A stretch of 64,000 nt of DNA. Source: Cupriavidus alkaliphilus. GTDB lineage: Bacteria > Pseudomonadota > Gammaproteobacteria > Burkholderiales > Burkholderiaceae. The translations under genes were made by a program, and so were the position numbers. This document shows, in pieces, positions 1-12,769 of the stretch. Location of the stretch: the NCBI RefSeq assembly GCF_900094595.1, contig NZ_FMAD01000015.1, positions 1 to 64,000 of the forward strand, given 5' to 3'. Each line of letters starts with the position of its first letter. Within the stretch, counting starts at the first letter, position 1. The notes below the pieces were generated by a model. The model did no database searches. It worked only from the letters and a program-made list of their open reading frames with translations, and was not told where the DNA came from.

Positions 1-3000
1 TCGAGTCGCCGCCGAGTTCGAAGAAGTTGTCGGCGCGACCGACGCGCGGCAGGCCAAGGACTTCGGACCAGATCGCGGCGAGCGCGGTTTCGGCGTCGCC
101 CTCGGGCGCAACGAAGTCGTGCGCACTGTCGAAAGCCGGCGCGGGCAGCGCGCGGCGGTCGAGCTTGCCGTTGGGGGTCAGCGGCAGGGTGTCGAGCACG
201 ACGAACGCGGACGGCACCATGTAGTCGGGCAGTTCGGCGGCCAGCGCGGTGCGCAGCGTGGCACCATCGACCGGCGTCCCCGCAGCGGGCACCACATACG
301 CCACCAGCCGCGCACCCGACGGTCCCTCGGCGGCGATCACCGCCGCATTGCCAACATCGGGCTGCGCCAGGATGCGCGCCTCGATCTCGCCCGGTTCGAT
401 GCGGAAGCCGCGGATCTTCAGTTGCTGGTCGATGCGCCCCAGGTATTCGAGCTGACCGTCAGGCAGCCAGCGCGCCAGGTCGCCGGTGCGGTAGAGCCGC
501 GCGCCATCGCCGGCGAACGGATCCGGCACGAAGCGCTCGGCGGTAAGCCCTGGACGATTCAGGTAGCCGCGCGCCAGCCCGGCGCCCGCAATGTAGAGTT
601 CACCGGCCACGCCGGGTGCGACCGGGTTCAGCCCCGGATCCAGCACCCGCACGCCCAGGTCCGGAATGCGTTCGCCGATCGGGCTGCGCGCGCGGCTGGA
701 CGGGTCCAGGTCGGCGCGCGTGATCGGGCGGTAGGTCACATGCACCGTGGTTTCGGTGATGCCATACATATTGACCAGCCGCGGCGAAGCATCGCCGAAG
801 TGGTCGATCCAGGGCCGCAGCGCCTGCGGATCGAGCGCCTCGCCGCCGAAGATCACATGGCGCAACGCCAGCGGCGCGCCGTACAGCTCGGGCTGGGCCA
901 GCAGCGCGCGGAAAGCCGACGGGGTCTGGTTCAGCACGGTGACGCGTTCGCGCTGCAGCAGCGCGATGAATTCCTGCGGCGCGCGGCTGACGTGGAACGG
1001 CACGATCACCAGTTGCCCGCCATGGCACAGCGCGCCAAAGATCTCCCAGACCGAGAAATCGAACGCATACGAATGGAACAGCGTCCAGACGTCCGCGGGG
1101 CCGAAGCCAAACCAGTGCTGCGTCGCCGCCAACAGGCGCGACAGGTTGCCGTGCTGCAGCTGGGCGCCCTTGGGCCGGCCGGTGGAGCCGGAGGTGTAGA
1201 TCACGTAGGCGAGGTGCTCGGGACGGACCTCGACCGTGGGCGCATGGTCGGGCCAGCCGCCGCCGTCCTGTGCGTCGAGCACCAGCACCGGCAGCCCATC
1301 ACGCTGCGGCAGCAATCCGCGCAGCGCGGGCTGGGTCAGCAAGGCGGCAATGCCGCTGTCCTCAAACAGGTAGGCCAGGCGCTCGGCGGGGTAGGCCGGG
1401 TCGAACGGCACGTAGGCGCCGCCGGCCTTCAGGATCGCCAGCAAGCCGACGACCATCTCCGGCGAACGCTCCATGGCAATGCCGACGCGCACTTCCGGGC
1501 GGACGCCGAGCGCGATCAGCCGGTGCGCCAGCCGGTTGGCGCGGCGCTCCAGTTCGCCGTAGGTCAGCGTGGTATCGCCATGGCGCAGGGCAATGGCGTG
1601 CGGCTGTTGTTCGGCATGACGCTGGATGCGGCGATGGGCGGGCTCGGCGGCAACGTGCCGCGCCGGCTGGCCGGCAGCGTGCTGGTGCGCCAGCGTGGCG
1701 GCGTCGTCGCCGCCGAGCAGGGGCGTGGCCGCCAGCGGCAGTTCGGGGTGGTGCAGCAGCCCGCCCAGCTGGGCCAGGTAGTGGCGCAGCATGCGCTGCG
1801 CCGTGGCGGCATCGAACAGCGCACAGTCGTACTCCAGGCTCAGGGCAAGGCTGTCGCCACGGTCCTCGGCGTCGAGGATCAGGTCGAACTTGGCGCCGGT
1901 CTGGCGCGCTTCCACGGCCTGCACCTGCAGCCCCGGCAGCGCCAGCGCGGCGGGTGCCGTTGCCGTGCGCAGGTTGAACATGACCTGGAACAGCGGGCTG
2001 CGGCCGGCGTCGCGCGGCACCTGCATGCCGTCGAGCAGCACTTCGAACGGCAGCTCGGCGTGGCTGAGCGCCCCCAGCGCGTCAGCGCGCAGCTGCTCGC
2101 ACAGCGCGCGGCCGGTGCTGCCGGGTGCGGTGCGCGAGCGGTAGACATGGGTGTTGGCAAAGAATCCGACCACATCGTCCAGGCCGTCGCCGTCCCGCCC
2201 CGCGTGGGGCACGCCGACCGCGAAATCGTCCTGCCCGGCATAGCGGCTGAGCAGCGCCTGCCACGCGGCGAGCAGCGCCACGAACGGCGTGCAGCGCTGC
2301 GATGCGCAGAAGCGGCGCAATGCGCCGAGCCGTGGCAGGTCCAGCGCCGCATCGATGCGCCGGGCAACGCGCGTGGCCGCGTTACCGTAAGGGCGGTCGG
2401 TGGGCAACTGCAGGGCCGGCACGTGATTGCCCAGCTGGCGCTGCCACCATGCGCGCTGCGCGTCCAGGTCGCCGCTGGCCAGGCGCTCGCGCTGGCGGCT
2501 GGCATGGACGGCGAAGGTCGTGGCAGGCGCCGGCAGCGCGATCTCGCCGTCGTCCGCGAGCGCCTGCGCATAGGCCGTGCCCAGGTCGCGCGCGATCACC
2601 GCGTTGGAAACCGCATCGGAAACGATATGGTGCAGCGACAGCAGCAGCACGTGGTCGTCGTGGCCACGCGTGAGCAGCGTGGCGCGCAGCAGCGGCGCGT
2701 GCCCGAGGTCGAACGGCCGCGCGGCCTCGGCGTCGAGGCACGCCTGCAGCGCATCCGGTCCGGCGGGGAGCGTTGCTTCGGCCAGCGCAAAGGACGGTGC
2801 GGACTCGACCACCTGCCGGGGCAGGCTGCCGGGCGCGGCGTCGTCCGCGACGAAACGGGTGCGCAGCGCGGGATGGCGGGCGATCACGGCGCGCAGCGCG
2901 GCCTGCAGCGCACGGCGCTCGAGCGCGCCGCGCAGCACGAAGGCGCGGGTCTGGTTGTAGGCCGTGCTGCCGGGCTCGTATTGCAGCAGGAACCAGAGGC

Positions 3001-3130
3001 GCTGCTGCGAGAAGGACAGCGGCGCCGCGGCGGGGGCGGGGCTGGCCGGCGTGGCCGCCGGCTCCGCGTCCTGCTCCAGCAGCAGCGCCAGCAGCGCTGC
3101 CTGCCGGGCAGGGGTCGGGGATTGCGTCAT
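1..3130 (-). CDS. Non-ribosomal peptide synthetase, C-A-PCP module (Thr), partial
   Basis: Third NRPS of the operon; it runs off the left edge, so only about 1,043 N-terminal residues are present. A condensation domain covers roughly residues 35-460 (early motif S-Q-Q-R-L-W; core motif HHIVSDA near residue 168, where the usual final Gly of HHxxxDG is Ala). An adenylation domain covers about 480-990 (YTSGSTGRPKG, YRTGDLARW, NGKLDRRAL). The specificity positions read D-F-W-N-I-G-M-V-H, the standard threonine code. The window ends inside the carrier domain, at FFELGGDS, whose Ser is the phosphopantetheine site. Start ATG at 3130 lies 23 bases after the previous NRPS. It should add Thr after beta-hydroxy-Asp; later modules lie outside the window. 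Confidence 0.93.
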   Translation of the reverse strand, partial: MTQSPTPARQAALLALLLEQDAEPAATPASPAPAAAPLSFSQQRLWFLLQYEPGSTAYNQTRAFVLRGALERRALQAALRAVIARHPALRTRFVADDAAPGSLPRQVVESAPSFALAEATLPAGPDALQACLDAEAARPFDLGHAPLLRATLLTRGHDDHVLLLSLHHIVSDAVSNAVIARDLGTAYAQALADDGEIALPAPATTFAVHASRQRERLASGDLDAQRAWWQRQLGNHVPALQLPTDRPYGNAATRVARRIDAALDLPRLGALRRFCASQRCTPFVALLAAWQALLSRYAGQDDFAVGVPHAGRDGDGLDDVVGFFANTHVYRSRTAPGSTGRALCEQLRADALGALSHAELPFEVLLDGMQVPRDAGRSPLFQVMFNLRTATAPAALALPGLQVQAVEARQTGAKFDLILDAEDRGDSLALSLEYDCALFDAATAQRMLRHYLAQLGGLLHHPELPLAATPLLGGDDAATLAHQHAAGQPARHVAAEPAHRRIQRHAEQQPHAIALRHGDTTLTYGELERRANRLAHRLIALGVRPEVRVGIAMERSPEMVVGLLAILKAGGAYVPFDPAYPAERLAYLFEDSGIAALLTQPALRGLLPQRDGLPVLVLDAQDGGGWPDHAPTVEVRPEHLAYVIYTSGSTGRPKGAQLQHGNLSRLLAATQHWFGFGPADVWTLFHSYAFDFSVWEIFGALCHGGQLVIVPFHVSRAPQEFIALLQRERVTVLNQTPSAFRALLAQPELYGAPLALRHVIFGGEALDPQALRPWIDHFGDASPRLVNMYGITETTVHVTYRPITRADLDPSSRARSPIGERIPDLGVRVLDPGLNPVAPGVAGELYIAGAGLARGYLNRPGLTAERFVPDPFAGDGARLYRTGDLARWLPDGQLEYLGRIDQQLKIRGFRIEPGEIEARILAQPDVGNAAVIAAEGPSGARLVAYVVPAAGTPVDGATLRTALAAELPDYMVPSAFVVLDTLPLTPNGKLDRRALPAPAFDSAHDFVAPEGDAETALAAIWSEVLGLPRVGRADNFFELGGDS

Positions 3131-3153
3131 GGATGCGTTCCAGGGAAAAGACG

Positions 3154-6100
3154 TTATGCGGTGGCGCTGGCCGTGGCGGAGGCCCGCAGCGCTGCGCGCG
3201 CTTCGGGCGACATGGCCGCCAGCTGGCGCTGCAGGCCGGCCAGTGTTTCCAGGCCGTCGGAGTCGGGGCTGGCGCGTCGCAGCGCCCCCGCCAGCGCGGC
3301 CGCGTCGGGCGCGTCGAAGACCATGGCCGGGGCGATTTCCAGCTTCAGCAGCTTGCGGATGCGTGCCACCAGCTTGATCACCAGCAGCGAATGGCCCCCG
3401 GCCTCGAACAGGTCCTGGTCAACCGCCAGGCCGGGCGCACCGAGCAGGTCGCGCAGATGGTCCAGCAGCAGCGCTTCCAGTTCGCTTGCCGGTTCGCGCG
3501 CGGAGGCGGCAGGCGCCGGGCTTGCCGCTGCTGCCTGCGCCAGCGCGCGGCGGTCCACCTTGCCGTTCGGCAGCCGGGGCAGCGTCGGCACGGCGAACCA
3601 CAGTGCGGGGACCATCGCTTCGGGCAGGCGCTCGGCCAGCGCGTGGCGCAGGGCATTGCGCAGGGCGGCGGCGTCCGTGGCCGTGGCATCGTCGGGGACG
3701 ATCCACGTGGCGAGCTGGGGCACGCCACCGGCCGGAGCGGCCAGCATGACCACCGCCTGCCGTACGCCGGGCAGCGCCGCCAGCGCCTGCTCAACCTCGC
3801 CGCATTCGATACGGAAGCCGCGCACCTTGACCTGATGGTCGGCGCGCCCGACCAGCTCGATGCCGCCGCGCGGCAGGTAGCGGGCAAGGTCGCCGCTGCG
3901 GTACAGGCGCTGGCCCGGACGTTCCGGGTGCGCGACGAAAGCCGTCCCGGACACATCGCCGCCCAGATAGCCTGCGCATAATTGCGCGCCGCCGAGATAG
4001 AGTTCGCCGGTTTCGCCCACGGCGGCCAGGTGGCCCGTGGCGGTGCGCACGTAGGCCTCGCAGTTGGCCAGCACCTGCGTCAGCGGCAGCGGCGCGTGCA
4101 CTGCGCCCGCCGCGTCCGCCGCGCGGCCGGCATCGTGGACCAGGATGCCCACCGTGGTTTCGGTCGGCCCGTAGTGGTTGCACAGGCGGGCCTGCGGCAT
4201 GCGCGCGCGCAGCCGCTGCAGCAGCGCCGCGGATGCGGCTTCGCCGCCCAGCACGATGGTGGCATGCGGCGGCAGCGGCAGCGGTGCGGTGTCGCCTTCG
4301 AGCAAGGCATCCAGGTGCGAGGGCACGATCTTCAGGCAATCGACATGCTCGCGCGCCAGGAAGGCGGTGAAGGCGGCGGCGTGCTGCATGTCGGCCTCGT
4401 CGGCGACGCACAGGCAGGCGCCATGCCACAGCGCGCCGAACAGGGTGGTGTTGCCCAGGTCGGCGGCGACGGTGGAGGTCAGCCCGAAACGCTGGCAGCG
4501 GTCGAGGCGCAGCGCTTGCCCGGAGGCCGCCGCGTAGTTCAGCAACTGGCCATGGTCAATGGCGACGCCCTTGGGCGTGCCGGTCGAGCCAGAGGTGTAG
4601 AGCACGTAGGCGGGCTGCGCGGCCTCCACCACCGGCAGCGCCTTGGCATTGCCCGCGTCGCTGTCCGCCGCCAGCAGCGCGGCGATCTCGGCATGCGGGA
4701 GCGGCCCGGCGCAAGGCGCATGGGCCGCGTCGGTCAGCACCAGCGTGGCACCGGCGTCGGCCAGGATCTGCGCGCGCCGCTGCGGCGGCCACGCCGGATC
4801 GAGCGGCAGGTACGGCGCACCGGCATGCATCACCGCCAGCAATGCCACCACCAGCTCGCCCGAGCGCGGCAGCAGCAGGCCGACCGGCCGGCCCGGGCGC
4901 AAGCCTAGAGCGGGCAGCTGCCGCGCCACTGCGTCCACGGCGCGAGCGAGACCGGCGTAGTCCAGCTGCAGGCCCGGGGCCGACAAGGCCGGCGCATGCG
5001 GGCGCTCGCTGGCCCAGTGGGCCAGCCGTTGCGGCAGCATCTGCGCGCCGACATGCAGCGCCGGCGCATGCATGGCGTCGGCGCGCGCGCGCTCGGCGGC
5101 GGTAGCCAGCGGCAATGCGCCGACGGCGGTGTCCGGAGTTGCGCGCAGCGTGTGCAACAGCGCGCGGTACTGGTCAAGCAGGCACGCCATCGCATCCGAG
5201 CCATGGACGCTGTCGGCATGGTGCAATACCAGCTGGCGCGGCATGCCATCTTCCAGGTGGACCTGCAACGCCAGCGCCAGGCCTGGCAGCAGCGCCCGCG
5301 GTGCGTCGGCGCGCCAATGCAGCTCGCCATGCCGCCATTGCAGGCTGGAAGGGCCGCTGCAGCAGAAGCCGACCTGCGCAGGCGCGCCCGCGCCGGCGTC
5401 CGCCGGGCAATGCTCGCGCCAGTCGAGGTGCTGCTGCAACTGCGCGCCGAAGGCGGCAAGCCAGTCGGCAAACGGCGCAGCCATGTCCGGCTGCACCGCG
5501 ACCGGCAGCAGCGCTTCATAACGGCCCACCGCGCCGGCCAGTTCGTCGAAGTCATCGCGGCAGTCGTGCTGCCAGCCGGCGCAGAACGCCGCGGCCGGAT
5601 CGAGACGCGCCAGCAGCAGCCACCACGCCGCCTGCAGCACGTGCGCCAGCGGCTGGCCCAGCGCGGCAGCCCATTCGGCCACCGCAACGGCTTCGGTCGC
5701 GGAAAGCCCGACACACCGCGCGGCCAGCGGTTCGCCTGCATGGCCTGGGCGTTGCCAGGGCAGCCTCGGTGCATCGAGGCCGGCCAGCCGTTCGCGCACG
5801 GCTTGCCAATAGCCCGCGCCGGCTTCGGTGTTGTCCTGCGCCAGCCCGTCGGTCCAGTCGAGGTAGTCCGCATAGGGCAGCGGCGCTTCGCCACTAAGGG
5901 CGGTTTCGTCGGCGTAGGCCTGGACCAGTTCGCGCAGCAGCGTCACCAGGCTGGTGCCGTCGGCCGCAAGCGGGTGGGCGGTCAGCGTCAGCTGTGCGCG
6001 GTTGTCGCCGAGCACCTGCAGTGCAGCCTGCAGGGCTGTTGCGGGCGTGCCCTGGTCCGGGCCCGCCGACGACCATGCCGGCGCTGCACCGGCGAAGTGC

Positions 6101-6321
6101 TGGCGCAAGCCGCGCAGGCCCTCGACCCGGCCGAACACCAGGCCAGTGGCTGGATGGCGTGCGGCGACCCGGCACAGCGCTTTGTGCAGGCGCTGGGGGT
6201 CCAGCAGCCCCTCGATGGTTGCCGACAGCGTAACCGGCGCGGCTGCGTGCGCTGACAGCGCGCGCTGTTCGCGCCCGAGCGCGCGGGCGTGCCGCGCGAA
6301 ATCCTGGGTGTTGGCGTCCAT
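3154..6321 (-). CDS. Non-ribosomal peptide synthetase, degenerate C (interface-like)-A-PCP, Asp-specific
   Basis: A 1,055-residue NRPS. Residues 1-430 are condensation-like but have HPLAADG at 116-122 instead of HHxxxDG, with Pro in place of the catalytic second His. The adenylation domain (about 455-960) shows YTSGSTGTPKG, NHYGPTETT, YRSGDLARY and NGKVDRRAL. Specificity positions read D-L-T-K-V-G-H-V, the aspartate code. The carrier motif GGHSL lies near residue 975. ATG at 6321 lies 4 bases after the stop of the upstream NRPS, so the two are coupled. The C-like domain follows a TauD domain on the preceding protein, the arrangement known for interface domains that dock Asp beta-hydroxylases. 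Inferred product: beta-hydroxyaspartate, an iron ligand. Confidence 0.93.
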   Translation of the reverse strand: MDANTQDFARHARALGREQRALSAHAAAPVTLSATIEGLLDPQRLHKALCRVAARHPATGLVFGRVEGLRGLRQHFAGAAPAWSSAGPDQGTPATALQAALQVLGDNRAQLTLTAHPLAADGTSLVTLLRELVQAYADETALSGEAPLPYADYLDWTDGLAQDNTEAGAGYWQAVRERLAGLDAPRLPWQRPGHAGEPLAARCVGLSATEAVAVAEWAAALGQPLAHVLQAAWWLLLARLDPAAAFCAGWQHDCRDDFDELAGAVGRYEALLPVAVQPDMAAPFADWLAAFGAQLQQHLDWREHCPADAGAGAPAQVGFCCSGPSSLQWRHGELHWRADAPRALLPGLALALQVHLEDGMPRQLVLHHADSVHGSDAMACLLDQYRALLHTLRATPDTAVGALPLATAAERARADAMHAPALHVGAQMLPQRLAHWASERPHAPALSAPGLQLDYAGLARAVDAVARQLPALGLRPGRPVGLLLPRSGELVVALLAVMHAGAPYLPLDPAWPPQRRAQILADAGATLVLTDAAHAPCAGPLPHAEIAALLAADSDAGNAKALPVVEAAQPAYVLYTSGSTGTPKGVAIDHGQLLNYAAASGQALRLDRCQRFGLTSTVAADLGNTTLFGALWHGACLCVADEADMQHAAAFTAFLAREHVDCLKIVPSHLDALLEGDTAPLPLPPHATIVLGGEAASAALLQRLRARMPQARLCNHYGPTETTVGILVHDAGRAADAAGAVHAPLPLTQVLANCEAYVRTATGHLAAVGETGELYLGGAQLCAGYLGGDVSGTAFVAHPERPGQRLYRSGDLARYLPRGGIELVGRADHQVKVRGFRIECGEVEQALAALPGVRQAVVMLAAPAGGVPQLATWIVPDDATATDAAALRNALRHALAERLPEAMVPALWFAVPTLPRLPNGKVDRRALAQAAAASPAPAASAREPASELEALLLDHLRDLLGAPGLAVDQDLFEAGGHSLLVIKLVARIRKLLKLEIAPAMVFDAPDAAALAGALRRASPDSDGLETLAGLQRQLAAMSPEARAALRASATASATA

Positions 6322-6325
6322 CGGT

Positions 6326-10843
<4,518 letters not shown>

Positions 10844-10900
10844 GCTTGGATCGGCTCTTCGGGAAGACGGTTGGCGTTGGGTCCTGCGTGGCGGGGCGGG

Positions 10901-11665
10901 TCAGGCGGGCAATAGCGGGGCGGATGTCGCGGGCAGGGTTGACCCCGTGCCGGCGGCGGGCGCTGCGTCCAGGCAGGCAATGAGCCGGCCGACCACCTCG
11001 GCCTGGCTGTCGTGCAGGAAGAAGTGGCCGCCGGCGAACCAGTCGAGGGTGTGCCCGGCGCGGGTCTCGATGGCCCAGGCGTGGAGGTCGGCCGGTGCAA
11101 TCGGGTCGTCAAGGCCGGCAAACACATGCACGGGCAAGGGCAGGGGCGGCACTGCGCCGCACCGGAAGCTTTCACACACGCGATAGTCGGCGTCGAGCAC
11201 ATCGAGCGTCAGGCGCAGCAGCTCGGCATCGGCAAACACCGCCTCCGGTGTGCCGCCGTGCTTGCGCAGGTCGGCGCTCAGCGCGGCGTCGCCGCGCAGT
11301 GCCGCCAGCCGGCCCGGATCGCGCCGGGTCGGGGCGGCGCAGCCGGACACCACCAGCCGCTGCGGCAGCGCGTGGCCGCGCTCGCGCAGCAGGTGGCAGA
11401 GGCGCCAGGCCAGCAGCCCGCCCATGCTGTGGCCGAACAGGACGTACGGACCGGCGCGGCGCTCGAGCTGCCGGCACAGCACGTCGGCCATGTCAGCCGC
11501 GAGCGCCTCGAAATCGCGCAGCAGCGGCTGGTCGAGCCGCGCACCGCGGCCCGGCGGCTCCAGCGGGACCAGCTCGACCTGCGCCGGCAGCAGGCGCCGC
11601 CAGCGCAGGTACGCCGTGGCGCTGGCTCCCGCGTAAGGCAGGCAGTACAGCTGCAGGGGCGCCAT
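10901..11665 (-). CDS. Type II thioesterase of the NRPS operon
   Basis: A 254-residue alpha/beta hydrolase of the GrsT/RifR kind. Nucleophile motif GHSMGG, an Asp in GLDDPI and a His in GGHFFLHD complete a catalytic triad in the expected order. Such enzymes remove stalled or wrong acyl groups from carrier domains. ATG at 11665 lies 2 bases after the MbtH stop, and the first NRPS starts 57 bases downstream, so it belongs to the same transcript. It is free-standing, not fused, so it is probably an editing rather than a releasing enzyme. Confidence 0.93.
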   Translation of the reverse strand: MAPLQLYCLPYAGASATAYLRWRRLLPAQVELVPLEPPGRGARLDQPLLRDFEALAADMADVLCRQLERRAGPYVLFGHSMGGLLAWRLCHLLRERGHALPQRLVVSGCAAPTRRDPGRLAALRGDAALSADLRKHGGTPEAVFADAELLRLTLDVLDADYRVCESFRCGAVPPLPLPVHVFAGLDDPIAPADLHAWAIETRAGHTLDWFAGGHFFLHDSQAEVVGRLIACLDAAPAAGTGSTLPATSAPLLPA

Positions 11666-11667
11666 GG

Positions 11668-11889
11668 TCAGGCGCCCGCCTGCGCTTGCGCCTCCATGAA
11701 GCGGCGCAGGCTGAGCGGACGCATGTCCACCCAGATGCGCTCGATATAGTCCAGGCAGGCCTGCCGGTTGCCGCTGAACCCCGCCTCGCGCCACCCGCCG
11801 GGCACGGCCTTGTAGTCCGGCCAGATCGAATACTGTTCTTCGTGGTTGACGAGGACCAGGAAAGTGGCGTCGTCGCGGTCGAAACTCAT
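11668..11889 (-). CDS. MbtH-like protein
   Basis: A 73-residue protein with the family core (N-x-E-x-Q-x-S-x-W-P in [10 protein letters not shown], then W-x-x-A-G and the C-terminal WVDMRPLSL). MbtH proteins bind adenylation domains and allow them to fold and act. It is the first gene of the NRPS operon; the likely partners are the Asp and Thr adenylation domains encoded downstream. The start is 57 bases after the -10 element of the proposed iron-starvation promoter. Confidence 0.97.
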   Translation of the reverse strand: MSFDRDDATFLVLVNHEEQYSIWPDYKAVPGGWREAGFSGNRQACLDYIERIWVDMRPLSLRRFMEAQAQAGA

Positions 11890-11945
11890 GGCGGGCTCCC
11901 GTTCAGTGCAAAGTGTGTGGCGCCATCTGGCGCATCACCCTGTTG

Positions 11946-11970
11946 GACGAAGGCGGAACGGGAATATTTA
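11946..11970 (-). promoter_or_regulatory. Iron-starvation ECF sigma promoter of the NRPS operon
   Basis: On the minus strand the bases read TAAAT (11970-11966), then exactly 16 bases, then CGTC (11949-11946). This is the published pattern of promoters used by PvdS/OrbS-type sigma factors for pyoverdine and ornibactin genes. It lies 57 bases before the MbtH start, a sensible leader length. The sigma factor itself is not recognisable in this window unless it is the FecI-like protein at 62,326. Confidence 0.7.
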
Positions 11971-12096
11971 GGCGGGAACGGGCCGGGGCGGCGGCCCGAC
12001 GGGCATGGCCGGGTCCTGGCGGGAGAACCGGGCGGAAACCGGATGGTGTCGCGGCCTGCCGGCCAGGCCGCGACCGCGCTGGTCACGACGACGCCG

Positions 12097-12513
12097 TCAT
12101 GCCCGCGCCTCGATGAACTCCTTGAAGCGCTTGAGGTCGCCCTCGACCTTGCGTTTGAGCACGCCGGCGGCATCTCCGACCGCCTCGACCACGCCCTCGG
12201 TTTCGTAATTCATGCGCACCGACACCCGGGTCGCACCCGCATCCAGCGGAGAAAAATTCACCTGGCCCGAGTTCTCCGCCCCCGCCACGCTGCGCCACGC
12301 GATGCACTGGTCGGCGACATTCTGCGTTATCTCGGCATCCCACTCCTTCTGCTTCCCGCCGACCTCGGCGCGCCAGTGCAGACGGCGGTCATCGAGCTGC
12401 CTCACCTCTTCGACACCCTCCATGAACCGCGGAAATTCCTCGAACCGGCACCATTGCTGATACGCGACCTGCACCGGCACCCGGACGTCGATCGACTCTT
12501 CGATGGTTGACAT
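12097..12513 (-). CDS. SRPBCC-fold (cyclase/START-like) small protein
   Basis: A 138-residue protein of the polyketide cyclase/SRPBCC group. It has an early V-x-V-A-Y-x-x-W-x-x-F-E-x-F-P-R-F-M segment and a charged C-terminal helix. ATG at 12513 follows a near-perfect ribosome site (AGGAGG, 4-base gap), so it is probably well translated. These proteins bind hydrophobic ligands; no substrate can be assigned. It lies between the two siderophore operons but has its own intergenic regions on both sides, so a role in siderophore synthesis is only a possibility. Confidence 0.8.
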   Translation of the reverse strand: MSTIEESIDVRVPVQVAYQQWCRFEEFPRFMEGVEEVRQLDDRRLHWRAEVGGKQKEWDAEITQNVADQCIAWRSVAGAENSGQVNFSPLDAGATRVSVRMNYETEGVVEAVGDAAGVLKRKVEGDLKRFKEFIEARA

Positions 12514-12769
12514 AGCACCTCCTTTTTTAAAAAGGCGGGCGAACCGGTGCAAATCTCGTTCCAGAGGCGTGGCGCGGCGCCGGCACCCGCCAGGGCGATG
12601 GGGGCACGAGCGGTGCAGAAATTACGCGCAGCACTGGCAGAACAGGCCGGGAATGCCGGACACTGGGGGAATCGCGGCGTGCGGATGCCGCCACACAGGG
12701 GTACCGGCGGGGATCAGGCGTCTTGCCGGTATCCGGGAAGAGGGCAGGGATGCCGCCCCGCTGCCCGAC

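Noticed and set aside
119-3835. A very long plus-strand open frame (1,238 codons)
   Set aside because: It is antisense to the NRPS C-A-PCP module. Its translation is Arg/Gly/Gln-rich with no family motif, typical of frame shadows in GC-rich DNA.
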